64,000 bases of DNA. It comes from Antennarius striatus (Eukaryota; Chordata; Actinopteri; Lophiiformes; Antennariidae). Of the stretch, positions 25,459 to 37,528 are shown piece by piece (the stretch's first letter is position 1; every line of letters begins with the position of its first letter). The stretch spans positions 5,369,501-5,433,500 of the forward strand of contig NC_090795.1 of NCBI RefSeq assembly GCF_040054535.1, given 5' to 3'. A program made the position numbers and the translations under genes. The notes under the pieces were generated by a model that saw only the letters and a program-made list of their open reading frames with translations, made no database searches and was not told the origin of the DNA.

Positions 25459-25960
25459 GATTGTCTTACACGTCACCAGCGTTCAGTAGTATGGAGTACT
25501 ACAAAAGGTGACGCACAGAAGGAGGATTTGTGAATGGACGCCGTGATGTGTGCCAGCTCACAGATCAGAGGGCGGTGGGACCTCTGCAGATGCACCCCGA
25601 GTTCCCCTCCATACCCCGGCTCCCCTCCCTCCGCTGTTCACCATCCTTCCCTCCAGATGAATGGGGGTCTCCAAGATATCAGCTCTGTCACCATGCAGGG
25701 GTCGGACCAAATCCTCCAGCTTCCTGTGCCTTTCAAACCCTGAAAGCATGTCTCTCCTATTTGATGATCCTGTATGATTTTTTGTGCTTTTGTGCTTTTT
25801 GGCCTGGAAGCTCGCTGCCCCCCCCCCCAGCCCTCACCCATCAACCCCCCTGCTTTTTTCCCCCCCATCCAGGGTCAGCCAAAGCCGAAATAGAAAAGAT
25901 TAGAAACGGCCTAATTGGTATAGTCTGCACTGCAAAAGGTCAACCGGTTTAGAAATAAAA
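25459..25960 (+). other. C-rich high-complexity block with 69-codon ORF
   Basis: A strong acceptor-like tract (TTCTTTGGTAG, ending 25458) precedes a block that is much richer in C than its surroundings. The plus-strand frame 25534-25743 reads MDAVMCASSQIRGRWDLCRC, then a Pro/Ser-rich part, then QMNGGLQDISSVTMQGSDQI and LQLPVPFKP before TGA. The last third looks more protein-like than most chance frames, but I cannot assign it. A second frame (25530-25952) overlaps it. It could be a terminal exon of an unrecognised gene, a noncoding RNA exon or a conserved element. Confidence 0.2.
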
Positions 25961-26099
25961 TCTAAAATTTCAATAATGGAGTTTTACCTTTTTTCCAATC
26001 TGTTTTCAATGAATTATCCCTAAAGTTTAAAGAATGTGAGAAAACGCGGATAGTTGCAAGTGAAAAGGTGGGTTCGGGTTTGAAACAAATGCTACCAGG

Positions 26100-26640
26100 T
26101 ATTTATTTGATCGCAGGGGTTGGACTTTGGGCACAAGCGTGGAGATGTGGATTATTCCGCAGCTCCATACACCACAAGCCATTGCGTCATTTTTTGCCGT
26201 TCAAATCACTGCCAATCTTGTTTGTCTGAACTCCTAATCAGCCTTATAGTCTTCTAAAGTCATGACATGAAATACAAATTAAGCTTCCTTCTTTTCTTCT
26301 CAGGGAAAATACGAGCTCTCCTGTTTATTCTTGGTACATCTCTGTAGCCTTGATGTCTGGCGTGTGATCCCGTCGTCACGCAGCGGACTTTGGGGCTGCT
26401 TCAATCTTCTGGTCTCATCCCTTTATAGGTTTTAATAACTCTTAATCCGTCTGATCGCTCTGGCGTAGATAAGTCTCATTTGAATTGTGATTGTTCTTAA
26501 GGAGCGGCTCGTATTTCTCTCAAACAGAGCTTAACACAAACAACTGCCCCACCCCGAGCGCAATTAAGGCCTCAGCTATTAGATGACGTCTAAGTGAATG
26601 CAGCAAAATCATGAACGCGTTACTGTGTCAAAGTATCAAG
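26100..26640. promoter_or_regulatory. Candidate en2 upstream enhancer
   Basis: Non-repetitive block about 5 kb upstream of en2 with many developmental-type cores: GTCACGC (26375-26381) matching the Pax2/5/8 core, several TAAT/ATTA sites (CCTAATCAG near 26232, TTTTAATAAC near 26430, CTTAATCC near 26441), and GATGACGTC near 26582. Known: mammalian En2 is activated at the midbrain-hindbrain boundary through Pax2/5/8 sites. The assignment here is inference from motif content. Confidence 0.3.
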
Positions 26641-27070
26641 CGGAAAGTTTTGTTTTTATTATATATCTCTTTTAAGGCGAAATTGTTAATTAAAATATAA
26701 AAAAATAATAATTCTTCCAGAAAAAGTGGCTTTACTTCTGTGTGAATTAACCGTCCTCTATAGAAAGGGTGAACAATAAAAAGAAAAACACATTAAATTA
26801 AGTTGAGAAAAATAATTCTACGTTGCGGGTCGCTGAGTTTGGTGTAGACAACAAGATGAAGATGGAGTAAAATAAAAAGTCACTGAAAATAATAACTTCT
26901 AAACCCGATTTGACACAATTGGAAATATAGGTTCAGTCAAGTCAGTGATTATCTGATTGATAATCTGTTTTAACCTATTGAAATTATTGCAAACCCACTT
27001 TGGTTTTAGTTTGGGTTTTTTATTCGTAAAATAGCAAGGGTTTCACAGACAGTCTGGGTTTTCGAAAAAT

Positions 27071-27115
27071 AAAACAAACAAACAAACAAACAAACAAACA
27101 AACAAACAAACAAAA
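27071..27115. repeat. (CAAA)n microsatellite
   Basis: Ten or so tandem AAAC/CAAA units. Confidence 0.95.
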
Positions 27116-27726
27116 AGCACTAGTTAACCATAAAGACAACTAATTTACACCAATAAAGACTCACAACACGGGGAAAATGAATTAAAATGATAAATTACAT
27201 CTCTTCCCTGTACAGCAACATTTCAGAGCGCATGGAAAAAAGTTGAGGAAATCCATCCCAGACGTAAACTGTTATAAACTGAACATCTTGCCCACTTTCA
27301 TTCGTTTTATTTTGAAATTTTTGAGAAAAGAAAAACGAGAAAGTTCTTTTAAACAATAAAAAATTAAACGTTTTGTGGGAGAAAGTGTCGTCTGGATAAC
27401 TTTTAAAGTCGGATGATGTTCAATTTGTCTTTAAACGAACTTGTAAATGTAGATAGTTTTCATTTCATCACTAATACTCAGGCGTCCTCCGTATCTTTTA
27501 AAGCCTGTGACTCTGAACCGAGCTTCAGGCCGGTCCTCAGAGGCCGCTGCAGGTCTCCGGCTGCCCGGCAGCACTCTTTACGCGTCGGGACGTCTTACTT
27601 GTGACAGAGAAGAATGAACTGCACGTGGTGGCTATTTCCGTAAGGTTAATGGGTTTACATTCTCAGTCATACAGGACAAATAGGCTACATGTGGGGTGAG
27701 GGGCGAGAGGGCCTGGAGTGTGTGTG

Positions 27727-27730
<4 letters not shown>

Positions 27731-27767
<37 letters not shown>
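27731..27767. repeat. (TG)n microsatellite
   Basis: About 18 TG dinucleotides, preceded by a shorter TG tract from 27718 interrupted by TTAG. Confidence 0.95.
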
Positions 27768-27769
<2 letters not shown>

Positions 27770-28219
27770 TGGCCTGGTGTTTATGAATGAATGAAGGTGT
27801 AGCGTCTCAAATGCAATGGTTGGAGACGCACCACATCTACCTGGTCTTAGTGACCTCAACCCCTCACCACCTGCCCCGTAATGCCCCTTTGTGGGGCACA
27901 GCGAGATGTTTTACAGGTTGGTGTGACCCAAATGCCTCCTGCACCTGTCTCGAACTCCTGCGTGTATGAGGAAGGAGGAACAAGTGGCGAGAAAGAGAGA
28001 CAGGTGGAAAGCACTTGCTGTAGAGTTTTAACCCATGTTTTAGAGACAAGATGCAGGGAAATAGCTGAGAAAGTCATCAACCACCAACCTGTAGGAATGT
28101 GCTTTATTTGAATTATTTATATATATATATATTATTTGATTTCTAATATGTGAGCAGAAGGACATGGCAGGGACATTTAATGAAGTAGTAAAAAATACAC
28201 ACCGTGAGAACTCGGTTTC

Positions 28220-28690
28220 ATTTCTGTTTCATTCTAAATGCGCGCAACAATGTGTGTTATGCTCGCAACTTTAATTATAGTTGAAGGAGGTCAGTCATAA
28301 GCAGTTATTCGACCCCTCTCCCTGTGTGGCATCGCGCCCTCCGCCGTTCAACTCGCAAAAAATAGTGCTGGACTCCCCAGAAAGCACCATGTGCGACAAG
28401 TGCGCAAGTCCATTTCGCCACATTGTGCACCTGAGTTGTTTTTACCCCCCAGTTGCAGATATGCTGTGAATTTGTCACTTATCGGGGGCACGCTGTCAAA
28501 GGCCTTTTTAGGTGCAATAACTTTTCCCGGATGGATTTAGCCTGCCAACTTTGTGCATCTCTCAGCAGCGCGACGAACAGGCTGCGCGCCTGTTGCTCCG
28601 CACAAACGCCTCATACGCCTACTAATGAATCCTAATTAAAACATGATAACCACTGACCTTTTAGTGCATCCCAGACGGGACGTGATGTAG
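28220..28690. promoter_or_regulatory. Candidate conserved noncoding block
   Basis: A dense, CpG-containing, non-repetitive stretch between AT-rich flanks, with TTAATTATAG, CCTAATTAAAAC and GTGCGCAAG-like elements. Its frames lack domain signatures. It may be a regulatory element of en2 or insig1, on sequence complexity alone. Confidence 0.22.
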
Positions 28691-29344
28691 TACACGTCAA
28701 TGAAGAAATCTGTGTCAAGCATTATATTTTCTATATTTGATATTTGGATAAATTTACGCATTTAGAATCCGGACTGCTGCAGCATCTACTTCACAACTGA
28801 TCCTTTTCTTATTCTCAGAAAATTAAAAGAAGTTTCATGATTGAGGTGAGGTATAGATGTTTATCTGACGTTATTTGTGCTTTTTCGCCTCTGATAGATC
28901 ATGCAGTGGAAATGCTCACCTGGATTTATTCCATTACCTTTTATTCAGTAATGCCCGGCTTGATTTACGAGTCTAATCTGGGCTGTGAGATGCGCTGGGT
29001 GTGTTTAATTTACACTGGGATGGATTTGTTTGGATGGCATGCATAATGTGCCATCACCTGAGGTTTATGCTGTCATTTTTATTATAGCCTTGTGCAAGGA
29101 AGACAAGGTATCAACAGGAATGGCACACAAGGCTGAGCATGCTGACTGAACTGATAAATCCCACTGAGATGCGAAGTGTTGTTTACACCATTAAAGAGGA
29201 TGCTGCATCCCTTGTTTATTCCCTGTGTTTTTATGTAGATGTCCTCTCGTATGTCTTTGATTTTTCCTGGGATTTAACCTAAAGCATTGGAGGTATGACC
29301 GGGAAAAAGAGCTGGAATCAGAGATTTTTCAACGAGTAAACAAG

Positions 29345-29372
29345 CAAACAAACAAACAAACAAACAAAAAAA
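29345..29372. repeat. (CAAA)n short tandem repeat
   Basis: Six or so CAAA units ending in a poly-A run. Confidence 0.85.
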
Positions 29373-29637
29373 GGTGATAAAGAATTATTTCACCTCAGAC
29401 AAGGACACATGAAGGCAGAAAGCAGCCTGCCATTTGGATGGGATTGGAGATAATTTGAGCTAAAATGGAGTCCACTTCTGATCCACTCACTCAACACCCC
29501 CACCACCCACCCGCCCGCCCCCATGGCATCCACTGTAATTCATTATTCCTGGCCGGCACTGGGAGATGCAATGAGCAAGGGCAGAGGACAGGACTGGACC
29601 CAGCTCTGGTGTAATGAAGGCTCAGTAGACCTAAACG

Positions 29638-29739
<102 letters not shown>

Positions 29740-31920
29740 TTTCATTATATATCACAGGGAGTCAAGCGTTAATGCTGCTGAAGACCTTTTGGCAGACAAA
29801 TAAGTGTGGAGCGCTTTTCTCCACACTCAATCCATTTCATTGACCTTTTCTATCATGCATGTGATTCTGTCCGCTCACTGTAGTGTGAGATGAATATTCC
29901 AAGAATAATATCCCTGCTATTGTTTAATAATTTATCTTTTTGAATCAGAATTTTTATGCTCCTCTGGATGTATGGAGGACCTTCGGGAAAATTTGTTTTC
30001 TAACAAGTTTTCCTCTCTATAAGTAACATTTGCATACTTTGACACGAATTTTTACAGATTCTCTTATATAAGATGTGTGTTTTGCCCACAGTGGATTTAT
30101 AAGATATATTTCTTAAAGTATTTAGAACAATAGATTTAAGCTATTTGTATTGTAAGATCAGGCCCTGAGAGTCTCAGCGGTCCCTCTGGCCTCCACTAGG
30201 GGTGCACGGATGTCATGGTTATTATGTTCAGACCAGCTGAAACGATGAATACTGTCATCTGGTGGTAATAAAAGCAATCGCTGCTGAGTACACTGCCTTG
30301 ACTTGCCAAAGTTTGTGTCTCTCAGTGCCCCCCCCCCCCCCCATTTATCCACCTCATCATCTGATGTATAGATAGAACTTTTAAATAAATTAGCTTCTAT
30401 TAAGCTCAGCTCTGGCCAGCATCATGACATCTACAGTGGGGGGTGGGGGGGTCATGCAAAAACCAGCATCCGTATTAGAAATTGAGTCACAAAATGCAAA
30501 AATTCACCAATTAATCCATAAGAAGACTCAATTCCACACTTGTTTTATGAAAGGATGATAATGTAGTGTCACATCCACCATGGCAGACTGTTAAGTCATT
30601 TCTCCCAAATGTATCCTGACATATTTCTAAGGGAAGATGTAGAATTGAAACTAACCTTCTGTGGTTCTGAGCAGCGTTTGGCTGCCTGGAATGACAGGTG
30701 GGTGCCCCCCCCCCATGTTATGTTGAAATGACATTCTCAGAGGGTAGCTTCTGCAAAGGCCTCTCTTTATTTTAGTACTAGTTCCACATTAACATCATTA
30801 TCCTAACATTTCCTGGCAGCCGACTCACTTCAGCAAATTACAGGCTGAATAACCGACATGATCTGAACACAAAGGTGCTGGAAGGAGATGAAATTGAAGA
30901 ATGTAGCCTACGTATCGCTCCGATCAATGAATCACATGGGCCTGGGCCTGTCTTCTCGCCTTGAAGGACAGGCGGAGAGAAAGAGGAAGAGATGGGAGGA
31001 GGGGTGGTGATTGTGGTGGTGGGGGGGTGTCTTTTGGCAGTAGGAGATGCTGTAATGGAGTCTTTCAGTTTGCCGTGGCTGGAAATGATAGAAGGTTGAA
31101 GCCTTGCCAATTATTCTGCCTATAAGAAGAGGAGGAGACAGGAAGAGGAGGAAGAGAAGAAATGGCGTGTGGCGCTAAATCATTGTCCAGAAAGATAGCT
31201 GGATAAATGGATAGATAGATGGATGGATAGATAGATGGAGAGGCCTCCAGGATGAGGAGTTCATTCAGAACAGCCCACAGATATTGGCCCCACTCCCAGA
31301 AATTTCCCCCAGTGCAAAAGGTTAACTGTCAGTCCCCCGCTAGGTATAAATAGAAGTCTGCCCTCCAGAAAGGCGTGTTCAGAGCGAGGGGGTAGAAAGA
31401 GGAGGGGGCAGTTCCTCATGATCCCTGTGACACACAGGGGGTGGGGTGTAGGTTCAAGGATTTTTAAGGGGGGGGGGGGTTTACAGAGGAAGGGAATAGA
31501 GGGGGAGATGCAGCCGGAGTCATTATAATGGCTCCGGAGACTGACAGAAACCCTGGACAAAAGAGTGTCCTCATCTATTCAACCGGGCTCTGACAGCAGA
31601 CACAACAAACTGCCACCGTCAGCACCCCAGAAAGATCCAGCCAGAACGAGCCCTGGCTGCATTCTGACACCCCATCAAAGAAAATCACAGGGTTATTGTT
31701 TTATTGAAGATGCGCAATTAGATTGTAGTATCTGGTTATCAAAGGCGGAATAAATATCTGAGGCTCATTGGTGGGATGTTTGTGTCAGGTTTTTATCACT
31801 GGAAGGGAATAAAAAACCCCGATTAGGGATAAAGTCAATGTGTCAACGTATGTGTATTTCTATACCATATAATAATCTTGTTTTTTTATGTGAGTGATGA
31901 TGACACACAGGCAGCCTCGA
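29740..31920. other. Intergenic DNA between en2 and insig1
   Basis: No coding exon is recognised. The region contains a poly-C run (about 30328-30342), a purine-rich tract (about 30960-31160), an imperfect GATA/GATG repeat (31194-31239) and a poly-G run (about 31468-31479). Confidence 0.5.
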
Positions 31921-31927
31921 CACGTTT

Positions 31928-33920
31928 TTTATTTTTCACTTAAATCCATGGTAGCAAAAATGATACACGGCCGAAACACCAGACACACACAAGTACTCTG
32001 AAACATGAACAGGAGGTTCTTCATCACCTCCTTAAAAAAAATAAAGCTTCCTCTTCAGATCAGCACACCTGAATGTAAGCAGATCCACCCTGAAGTGATT
32101 TGCCACAAAAAACCCAAAACATTTAAAAAATAAATCAGGTTTCCTTCAATGATGCTAGTAAATGATTTTTTCTATCCACGCTTTGAAACAATATATTTTT
32201 ATGTCGTCTCCCATTGGTACAGACTCTAAAAGGCATGTAACCTCTGACAAAATGATGTTATTGCTTTTTTTTAAAAAAAATATCCAAATTGGATATTCTT
32301 ACAAGTTGTTTTTTTTTGTTGCCTTTGCCAGAAATAATAATAAATAAGGAAGAATAATCGGCTCATGTGTAATCTGATTGCACTTAATCCTCTAGACCCC
32401 AAATTATAACATACTGGTCTAGTAGTCTAATAATACCTGTCTGATTACATAAGCATGTCATTAAATATACAAGCAACAAAGTCGTCCTGCTCGTAAAAAT
32501 GATAAAACTTAACCTTTATAGTGACAAAAGCACTACATTCTATAATACACCGGCAATCACAGATTGCAAATCTCATTTAAAAATGTCCTGCCCTCTCCTT
32601 CAGCTGCTGCATACTTCCAAACTATTAGCACAGTTGGGACACGTATACAACCTCACAATGAGATGTCTGTCTCCATGGCAATCACAACTCTGTTCCACAA
32701 GACATTTAACACCTGAACATAGAGGGGGGAAAAAAATCATCTGGAAAGTGTTATAAATTGGTTCCACATAAACCAAAAATGCTGGCAAAAGTTTTACATA
32801 TGTTCGAGGTACATTCTCACAAGATAAGGTCCACTATGGTGGCCGTTACACTGCTGACACACACACACACACGCACGCAAGCACGCACACACACACACAA
32901 ATGTACATGCCTTTCAGTCCAGAATAATGTGTTGACATCTTACTCTTCCCTCCTCCTGCTACACAAATCTTCATCTGTTTGTCCCAAACCTGACAGTAAC
33001 GACTGAAACAAAAAAGCTGAAGTTTGTTTTAAACAAGAGTCAAATGTCCTAATGTATTAATACTTAAAGTATATGTCAGCAGTATGCCTCAGCCAAGCTA
33101 GATAATAAAAAAATACAAGTCTGTAGCCAGCACCAAGAGCAGTTAGCTTATTTGACTAAACTAGAGATGTGTCAATGAGTTACCTTTGAGATGCTGGTAG
33201 GTAATTTTGTTACCTTTAGTGGAGAGAGGCTCCATGTTGCCAGTTTTTGTGCTAAGCTAACTAACCGCTGAATTTTGCTACAAATCCATCGCACGTCTAC
33301 AGCTTAATGCCATTCACTATCAAACATACGGCACATTTGGTTCGTGGGTAATTCAGAAGTTAGTACTTTTTTTTTTTTTTTAGGGGAGAGGAGGGTTGGC
33401 ATGCTGTATTTCCAGCCTGTGCCCCAGCTTAATACGTCTCTATTTGAGCATCCAGACATTTCCTTCTGCTCAGTGTTACAATATTTCCCTTTGATGATCA
33501 TATTAAATCCAGACTTATAAAAAGAAACACTATACACCTCCCCAGGTCTCAGCTAATAACAGCCCCTGCTTGAGGATGCACACACGTCAACACACACACT
33601 TTCACTCCATACATATCAGAAAGATACGTACATCCAGCATGAAAAGAAAACACTCCAAGACAACAACAAGAACAACAAAAAGAGCATGTCCTCTCATCTG
33701 ATGTGAGGGATACCAGAACACTAACGGAGTAGATGAGAGGTTGTTTGGCCACAAGGAGGTGCAGAGGACATGGCAAGTTAGATGTGGGGCTTTTCAGACT
33801 CGTTCCTTGTTATGAGAATAAGGGAAGAATCCAAAACAGCAAGTCTTTTCTCTCCTGTTTTTGTCATTTGTGTAACTTGTCCGTTTTCACATTTCCTTTG
33901 CCCGATTTTCTGCGGTGTGT
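31928..33920 (-). other. insig1: Probable insig1 3' untranslated region
   Basis: Continues from the insig1 stop codon on the minus strand without another exon. The most distal clear minus-strand AATAAA is at 31928-31933, giving a 3'UTR of about 2 kb, the same order as mammalian INSIG1. A CA/CG-interrupted microsatellite (32856-32900) and a poly-T run (about 33367-33382) lie within it. The end point is inferred. Confidence 0.45.
32856..32900. repeat. Imperfect (CA)n repeat in insig1 3'UTR
   Basis: CA dinucleotides interrupted by CACG/CAAG units in the middle. Confidence 0.85.
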
Positions 33921-33950
33921 TCAGTCCATGTGAGGTTTCTCGACAGCACC
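33921..33950 (-). CDS. insig1: Insulin-induced gene 1 protein, coding exon 5
   Basis: A 30-base terminal coding exon, too short for ORF scanning, found by matching the Insig C terminus. The minus strand reads CTCTCTCCTCAG and then GAVEKPHMD and a TGA stop. It joins exon 4 in phase 0 after LAM, giving LAM-GAVEKPHMD, which corresponds to human LAM-GVPEKPHSD. It completes residues 243-251. Confidence 0.93.
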   Translation of the reverse strand, partial: GAVEKPHMD

Positions 33951-35323
33951 CTGAGGAGAGAGACAAAGAGGAGGCCAGTGTTAAAAATAAGATCTTAGTC
34001 AATCAACACTACGGTTAGAAAAACAGGATCTCCATAGTAAAACAGTCACACAGCTCTTACTATGGAAGTAAAGAGTAGTTTCTTTGTTGCGTCAAGGAAG
34101 CGCCTGAAGTAAACACCGAACTGGATTTACGATCCTTAGAGTGAGTGAAAGTCACTTAGACAATGTTCTCTCAAACTAAACTTGTGTTCTGGTGACTTCA
34201 GAGCGAGTCCTTTTCACAAAGTGGTGAGTCCCACATGAACACATTGATTTGAGATGGGTAAATTTCCCCCAGCTGAAAACATTCATCAGATTTTCCAGAT
34301 TTTCTACTACATGCTTTTCCAATTTTCTATTGTTCACATCACTACCTTTAAGTCTCAACAGTTTGTGTACGGGACTGAGCAATATTTTAAATGACTGCAA
34401 CTTTCAGTTATTACCAATGTACTGTAGCTTTAAAACAGTTCCAAGAAGTATGATTTTATTTGGATTGTTAATACTGCCAAACAGCACCGGCATTTTTTAA
34501 TCTGTTATAAAAATCAGAAGCCAACAAAAATCTATTTTGAGCACAAGGGGTTTCATGTTCCTCCTGATCCTACCACCCACTGGAGCGAAAGCGAGAACAA
34601 AACCACGAGTGCTGACTTGTGCCAACATTCCTCAGGCCTCATTACAAACATCAACAACAAGTAGCAAATGACCCTCCGGTCAACCGAGTCCTGACTGGCT
34701 CTGCGTCTGTCCACGACTGGGAAAAACAACAGCGATTAATCTCTTTTCACGCTTTCACTGAGTCAAACTGAGGGAGTGATCGGACTCTTCTTTTACAGAC
34801 GGAATGAGGTGAGGCTTCTGGGCAACAGCCTAATGGAGACATCAAAGCCGGCTTGATTGGATAATAATGAAGGAAGGAGACTTCCAGTGCACTTTACACA
34901 ACTTTAAGACATTTGATAATGCCTGACTAAATACAAATAAAGCATGTCTGGGCTTTTCTGATTTTTTTTCCCCATGTGTCAAAAAGTTTAACACATCACA
35001 CAGAATTAGATGTTGAAAAATAACCCAATAAATCAAAAGTGTTGCAAACGGTTTGATCTATAAAATTTGTAAGTGGATCTTTGATGACATAAATACAAAA
35101 TATCAAGCTAATTGACTTAATGAAAAAAATATTAAATAGTTGTCTGGGTCATTTTAAGAATGTGCCTACTAAGGCATCTTACTCATTTACCACAGGTGAG
35201 TTTTCTTTTCAAGGTTACAGACTGCCATCATTGATCATGATTTTAAAAAATAATCATATTCGAGGTATACTTTTATATACCTCAGGTTATAAAAGTACAA
35301 CGTCAAAAGACAGGAGACTTTAC
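33951..35323 (-). other. insig1: insig1 intron 4
   Basis: 1.4 kb intron with GTAAAG donor and CTCTCTCCTCAG acceptor. No other exon is seen in it. Confidence 0.9.
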
Positions 35324-35423
35324 CATAGCAAGTTGGCGTCCGATGTTGCCCACAGTAACACCGCCTGAGAAGAATATACACGGGAGCCAGGAACGTACAT
35401 ACAAGAAGTCTGGGGATGTATAC
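35324..35423 (-). CDS. insig1: Insulin-induced gene 1 protein, coding exon 4
   Basis: 100 bases between a CTGTCTTTCAG acceptor and an ATG|GTAAAG donor. It completes the split Gln codon and encodes [20 protein letters not shown], then [13 protein letters not shown] (residues 210-242). This is the last transmembrane region and one of the most conserved parts of Insig proteins. It is near-identical to human INSIG1/2 here, with no damage seen. Confidence 0.97.
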
Positions 35424-35684
35424 CTGAAAGACAGGAATCCTCATTTGTTAATCACTTTCCATAATACAGAACAGGTTTAATAGTGATGTTCTGAAGCTAA
35501 ATGTAACCTCTGACCTAAAATAAACATGAAGCTAAATAACTTTTCACAAAATGTCACGTGACAGCGTATCTAATAGAAATCCCAAAGACAGATCTGAGTG
35601 GGGAAAACATACAAATTATAACCATACTGGAACTTTGTAAGTTTGACCCCTCCGATGTGAAATCATGGATAACTTAGTACTTAC

Positions 35685-35851
35685 TGGTAGACCCCATTGT
35701 AGACAAGCAGCTGCGTGAACACCGTTGCCAGGAAGGCGGTGGTGACGCCTAAACCAAACCCACTCCTGGACCGATCAAAAGTCCACCATAGGCCCAAAGA
35801 CAAGGCTGCCAGGGTTAGGGAAAGCTGAACGTTGTTGTCGAAGTTCAGCTT
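35685..35851 (-). CDS. insig1: Insulin-induced gene 1 protein, coding exon 3
   Basis: 167 bases between a CTCTTGAAACAG acceptor and a CCA|GTAAGT donor. It encodes [35 protein letters not shown] and [20 protein letters not shown], then two bases of Gln. It supplies central transmembrane helices and the cytosolic WTFDRSRSG loop. Asp179 here corresponds to the human Insig-1 Asp (D205) needed for Scap binding. KLNF replaces the usual KLDF. Introns on both sides are short, about 250 bases. Confidence 0.97.
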
Positions 35852-36098
35852 CTGTTTCAAGAGGCGGTCAAGGACAAAGTCAAACAGTTTGACACAGCAA
35901 ACTAAGACTCCTTCCTAAAATATCTGAGTAACTCAGATGCCTCAAACTCCACCTTTTAAGGCAGAACTAGAGACATCCTGTTGTTTTGGATGCCATTCAG
36001 ACTGGACACAGAATAGTGGATTTTCCTCAAGTTCGAAATGAAAACCACGCTGAAAAAAAACAATTATTATACACGACAAATCTTTCATGAAAGGATAC

Positions 36099-36223
36099 AA
36101 CACTTGCATGGTTGATGCCGACGAAGACCGCAATGCACCTCATGACGCTGGCCCATTCCCTCTTGAACTTGTGCGGCTCTCCCAAATGGCGGTCAAGGCA
36201 GGGGTAGAGCAGACCGACAACAG
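36099..36223 (-). CDS. insig1: Insulin-induced gene 1 protein, coding exon 2
   Basis: 125 bases starting after a minus-strand ATCATAG acceptor (completing an Ala codon) and encoding [40 protein letters not shown] and V (residues 113-153). The two Lys of PHKFKREW (about 130 and 132) match the ubiquitinated lysines of human Insig-1. The 3' boundary is placed after GTT because 125 bases keep phase 0 with exon 3 and fit the family boundary ...HASA|KLDF. This makes the last residue Val instead of Ala and uses a weak GTATCC donor. Using the GT three bases earlier (GTTGTA) would delete that residue. Confidence 0.92.
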
Positions 36224-37528
36224 CTATGATAAGAAACAAACAGAACACAATTATGTGAGATAAGCAGAAATGAAACACAAGCTGGCAGATTCCGTCCTCA
36301 AACTGCTGTGTGGGATTATTCCATTTGCTAAACATGCACTTCCATATTTAGTGACTCATTCAGACGCCTACATTCAGTTAAATCCCACTGAAAACTAATA
36401 GTTTGATTTTAAATCCTAGTTTTCATTGTTTGCCTGCTTTTAATTCCTGGTTTCTGTGTGATTTCAAATGTATTTTATTTTGTAAGATCTACTTTTTCAT
36501 GAAATATCCCAAATCAAGCCATTATTGGTTGTTTTTGTCTCTCCCAAATCCAAAATGTATTCATCTTAATATTTCATAAAATAATGTTCTCACAATTTAG
36601 ATGCTGGGATTATGAAAATTTATTGTTCAGTATTTTTCCATATATCTAAAATAATAATAACAATAAAAAATAATTTATTTTCTGACTATTTTTACTTCAT
36701 ATTTCTATTTTGTTAATTTTAAAAGCAGGCATTCACAGTTTTCTAATATTTATAGAATAAACAATCAACCGATGAAATACAAATATTGATTTATGGAGAG
36801 AACAATCAACAAGAAGTTCATTGTAAACAATTTTAAGAGTTTAGTTAGCCTATTCACTACAATGAGGATCTGAAATGAGCTCCTACACAACATAGAATTA
36901 ATAAAGCTCTTACATTAAGGTCGACATAAACCTAAGAAATATATCTCCAGCTCTACTTTCGTTTCTTATTCCTTTTAGCTCACAGGACAAATCGACGATG
37001 CTGTTTTTGTCCCTCCCTCACTTCCTGGTTCCTGGCCTTAAGAGCCCCTCCCCTTCAGCTCACCCGTTACCGCATGAACCAATCAGAGCGCAGCTCTCCT
37101 CGTATCTATCTCTCCCGGCCAATCAGAGGCCGACAATCTACTGCTCGTATCAAGTTGATTCAGAACTTGTTTCACAGACGTGGCTACCTGATAAAAAAAC
37201 ATTGCACCGTAAATAAAGAGACGATTAGATTACTTACAAAGCCAAACGGTGAGTCATAGTCACATGGTTATATAGACGCTGACAGCTGTGACAATAAGCA
37301 CCGTTGATTGTTTTAGATGATTTAAAAAACCGCATTATTTGTGTCACAAATAACTCCACGGGATTATTTCTAGCCTTTAGTGCCTATACATTGTTATAGT
37401 TGTTATTTTCATTATAATTTTCTAAAATCTTTTTCATGTAGAAGTCTACCATAACTCCCACCCCACATGTCGTCCTTTGTCCCACATGTAGGTCCAAAGT
37501 GATAACCAAGGTCAGACGGTCTACTCAC
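36224..37528 (-). other. insig1: insig1 intron 1 with promoter-like block
   Basis: 1.3 kb intron, GTGAGTAG donor. It is AT-rich except for 36990-37150, which has CpGs, a CCCCTCCCC stretch, two CCAATCAGAG motifs (about 37078 and 37120) and TCACCC. This resembles promoter DNA and could be an intronic regulatory module or an alternative promoter. No coding exon is seen in it. Confidence 0.6.

Noticed and set aside
26375..26381. Treating every GTGACGC (for example 24106, 25509, 21607) as a Pax2/5/8 site
   Set aside because: Only GTCACGC or its complement GCGTGAC fits the Pax core; the others read GTGACGC and belong to CRE/E-box-like contexts.
36050..36098. A 49-base intron using the strong TTTTTTTTCAG after insig1 exon 2
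   Set aside because: It is shorter than usual vertebrate introns, and the frame that follows is not Insig-like; exon 3 at 35851 restores the family sequence exactly.
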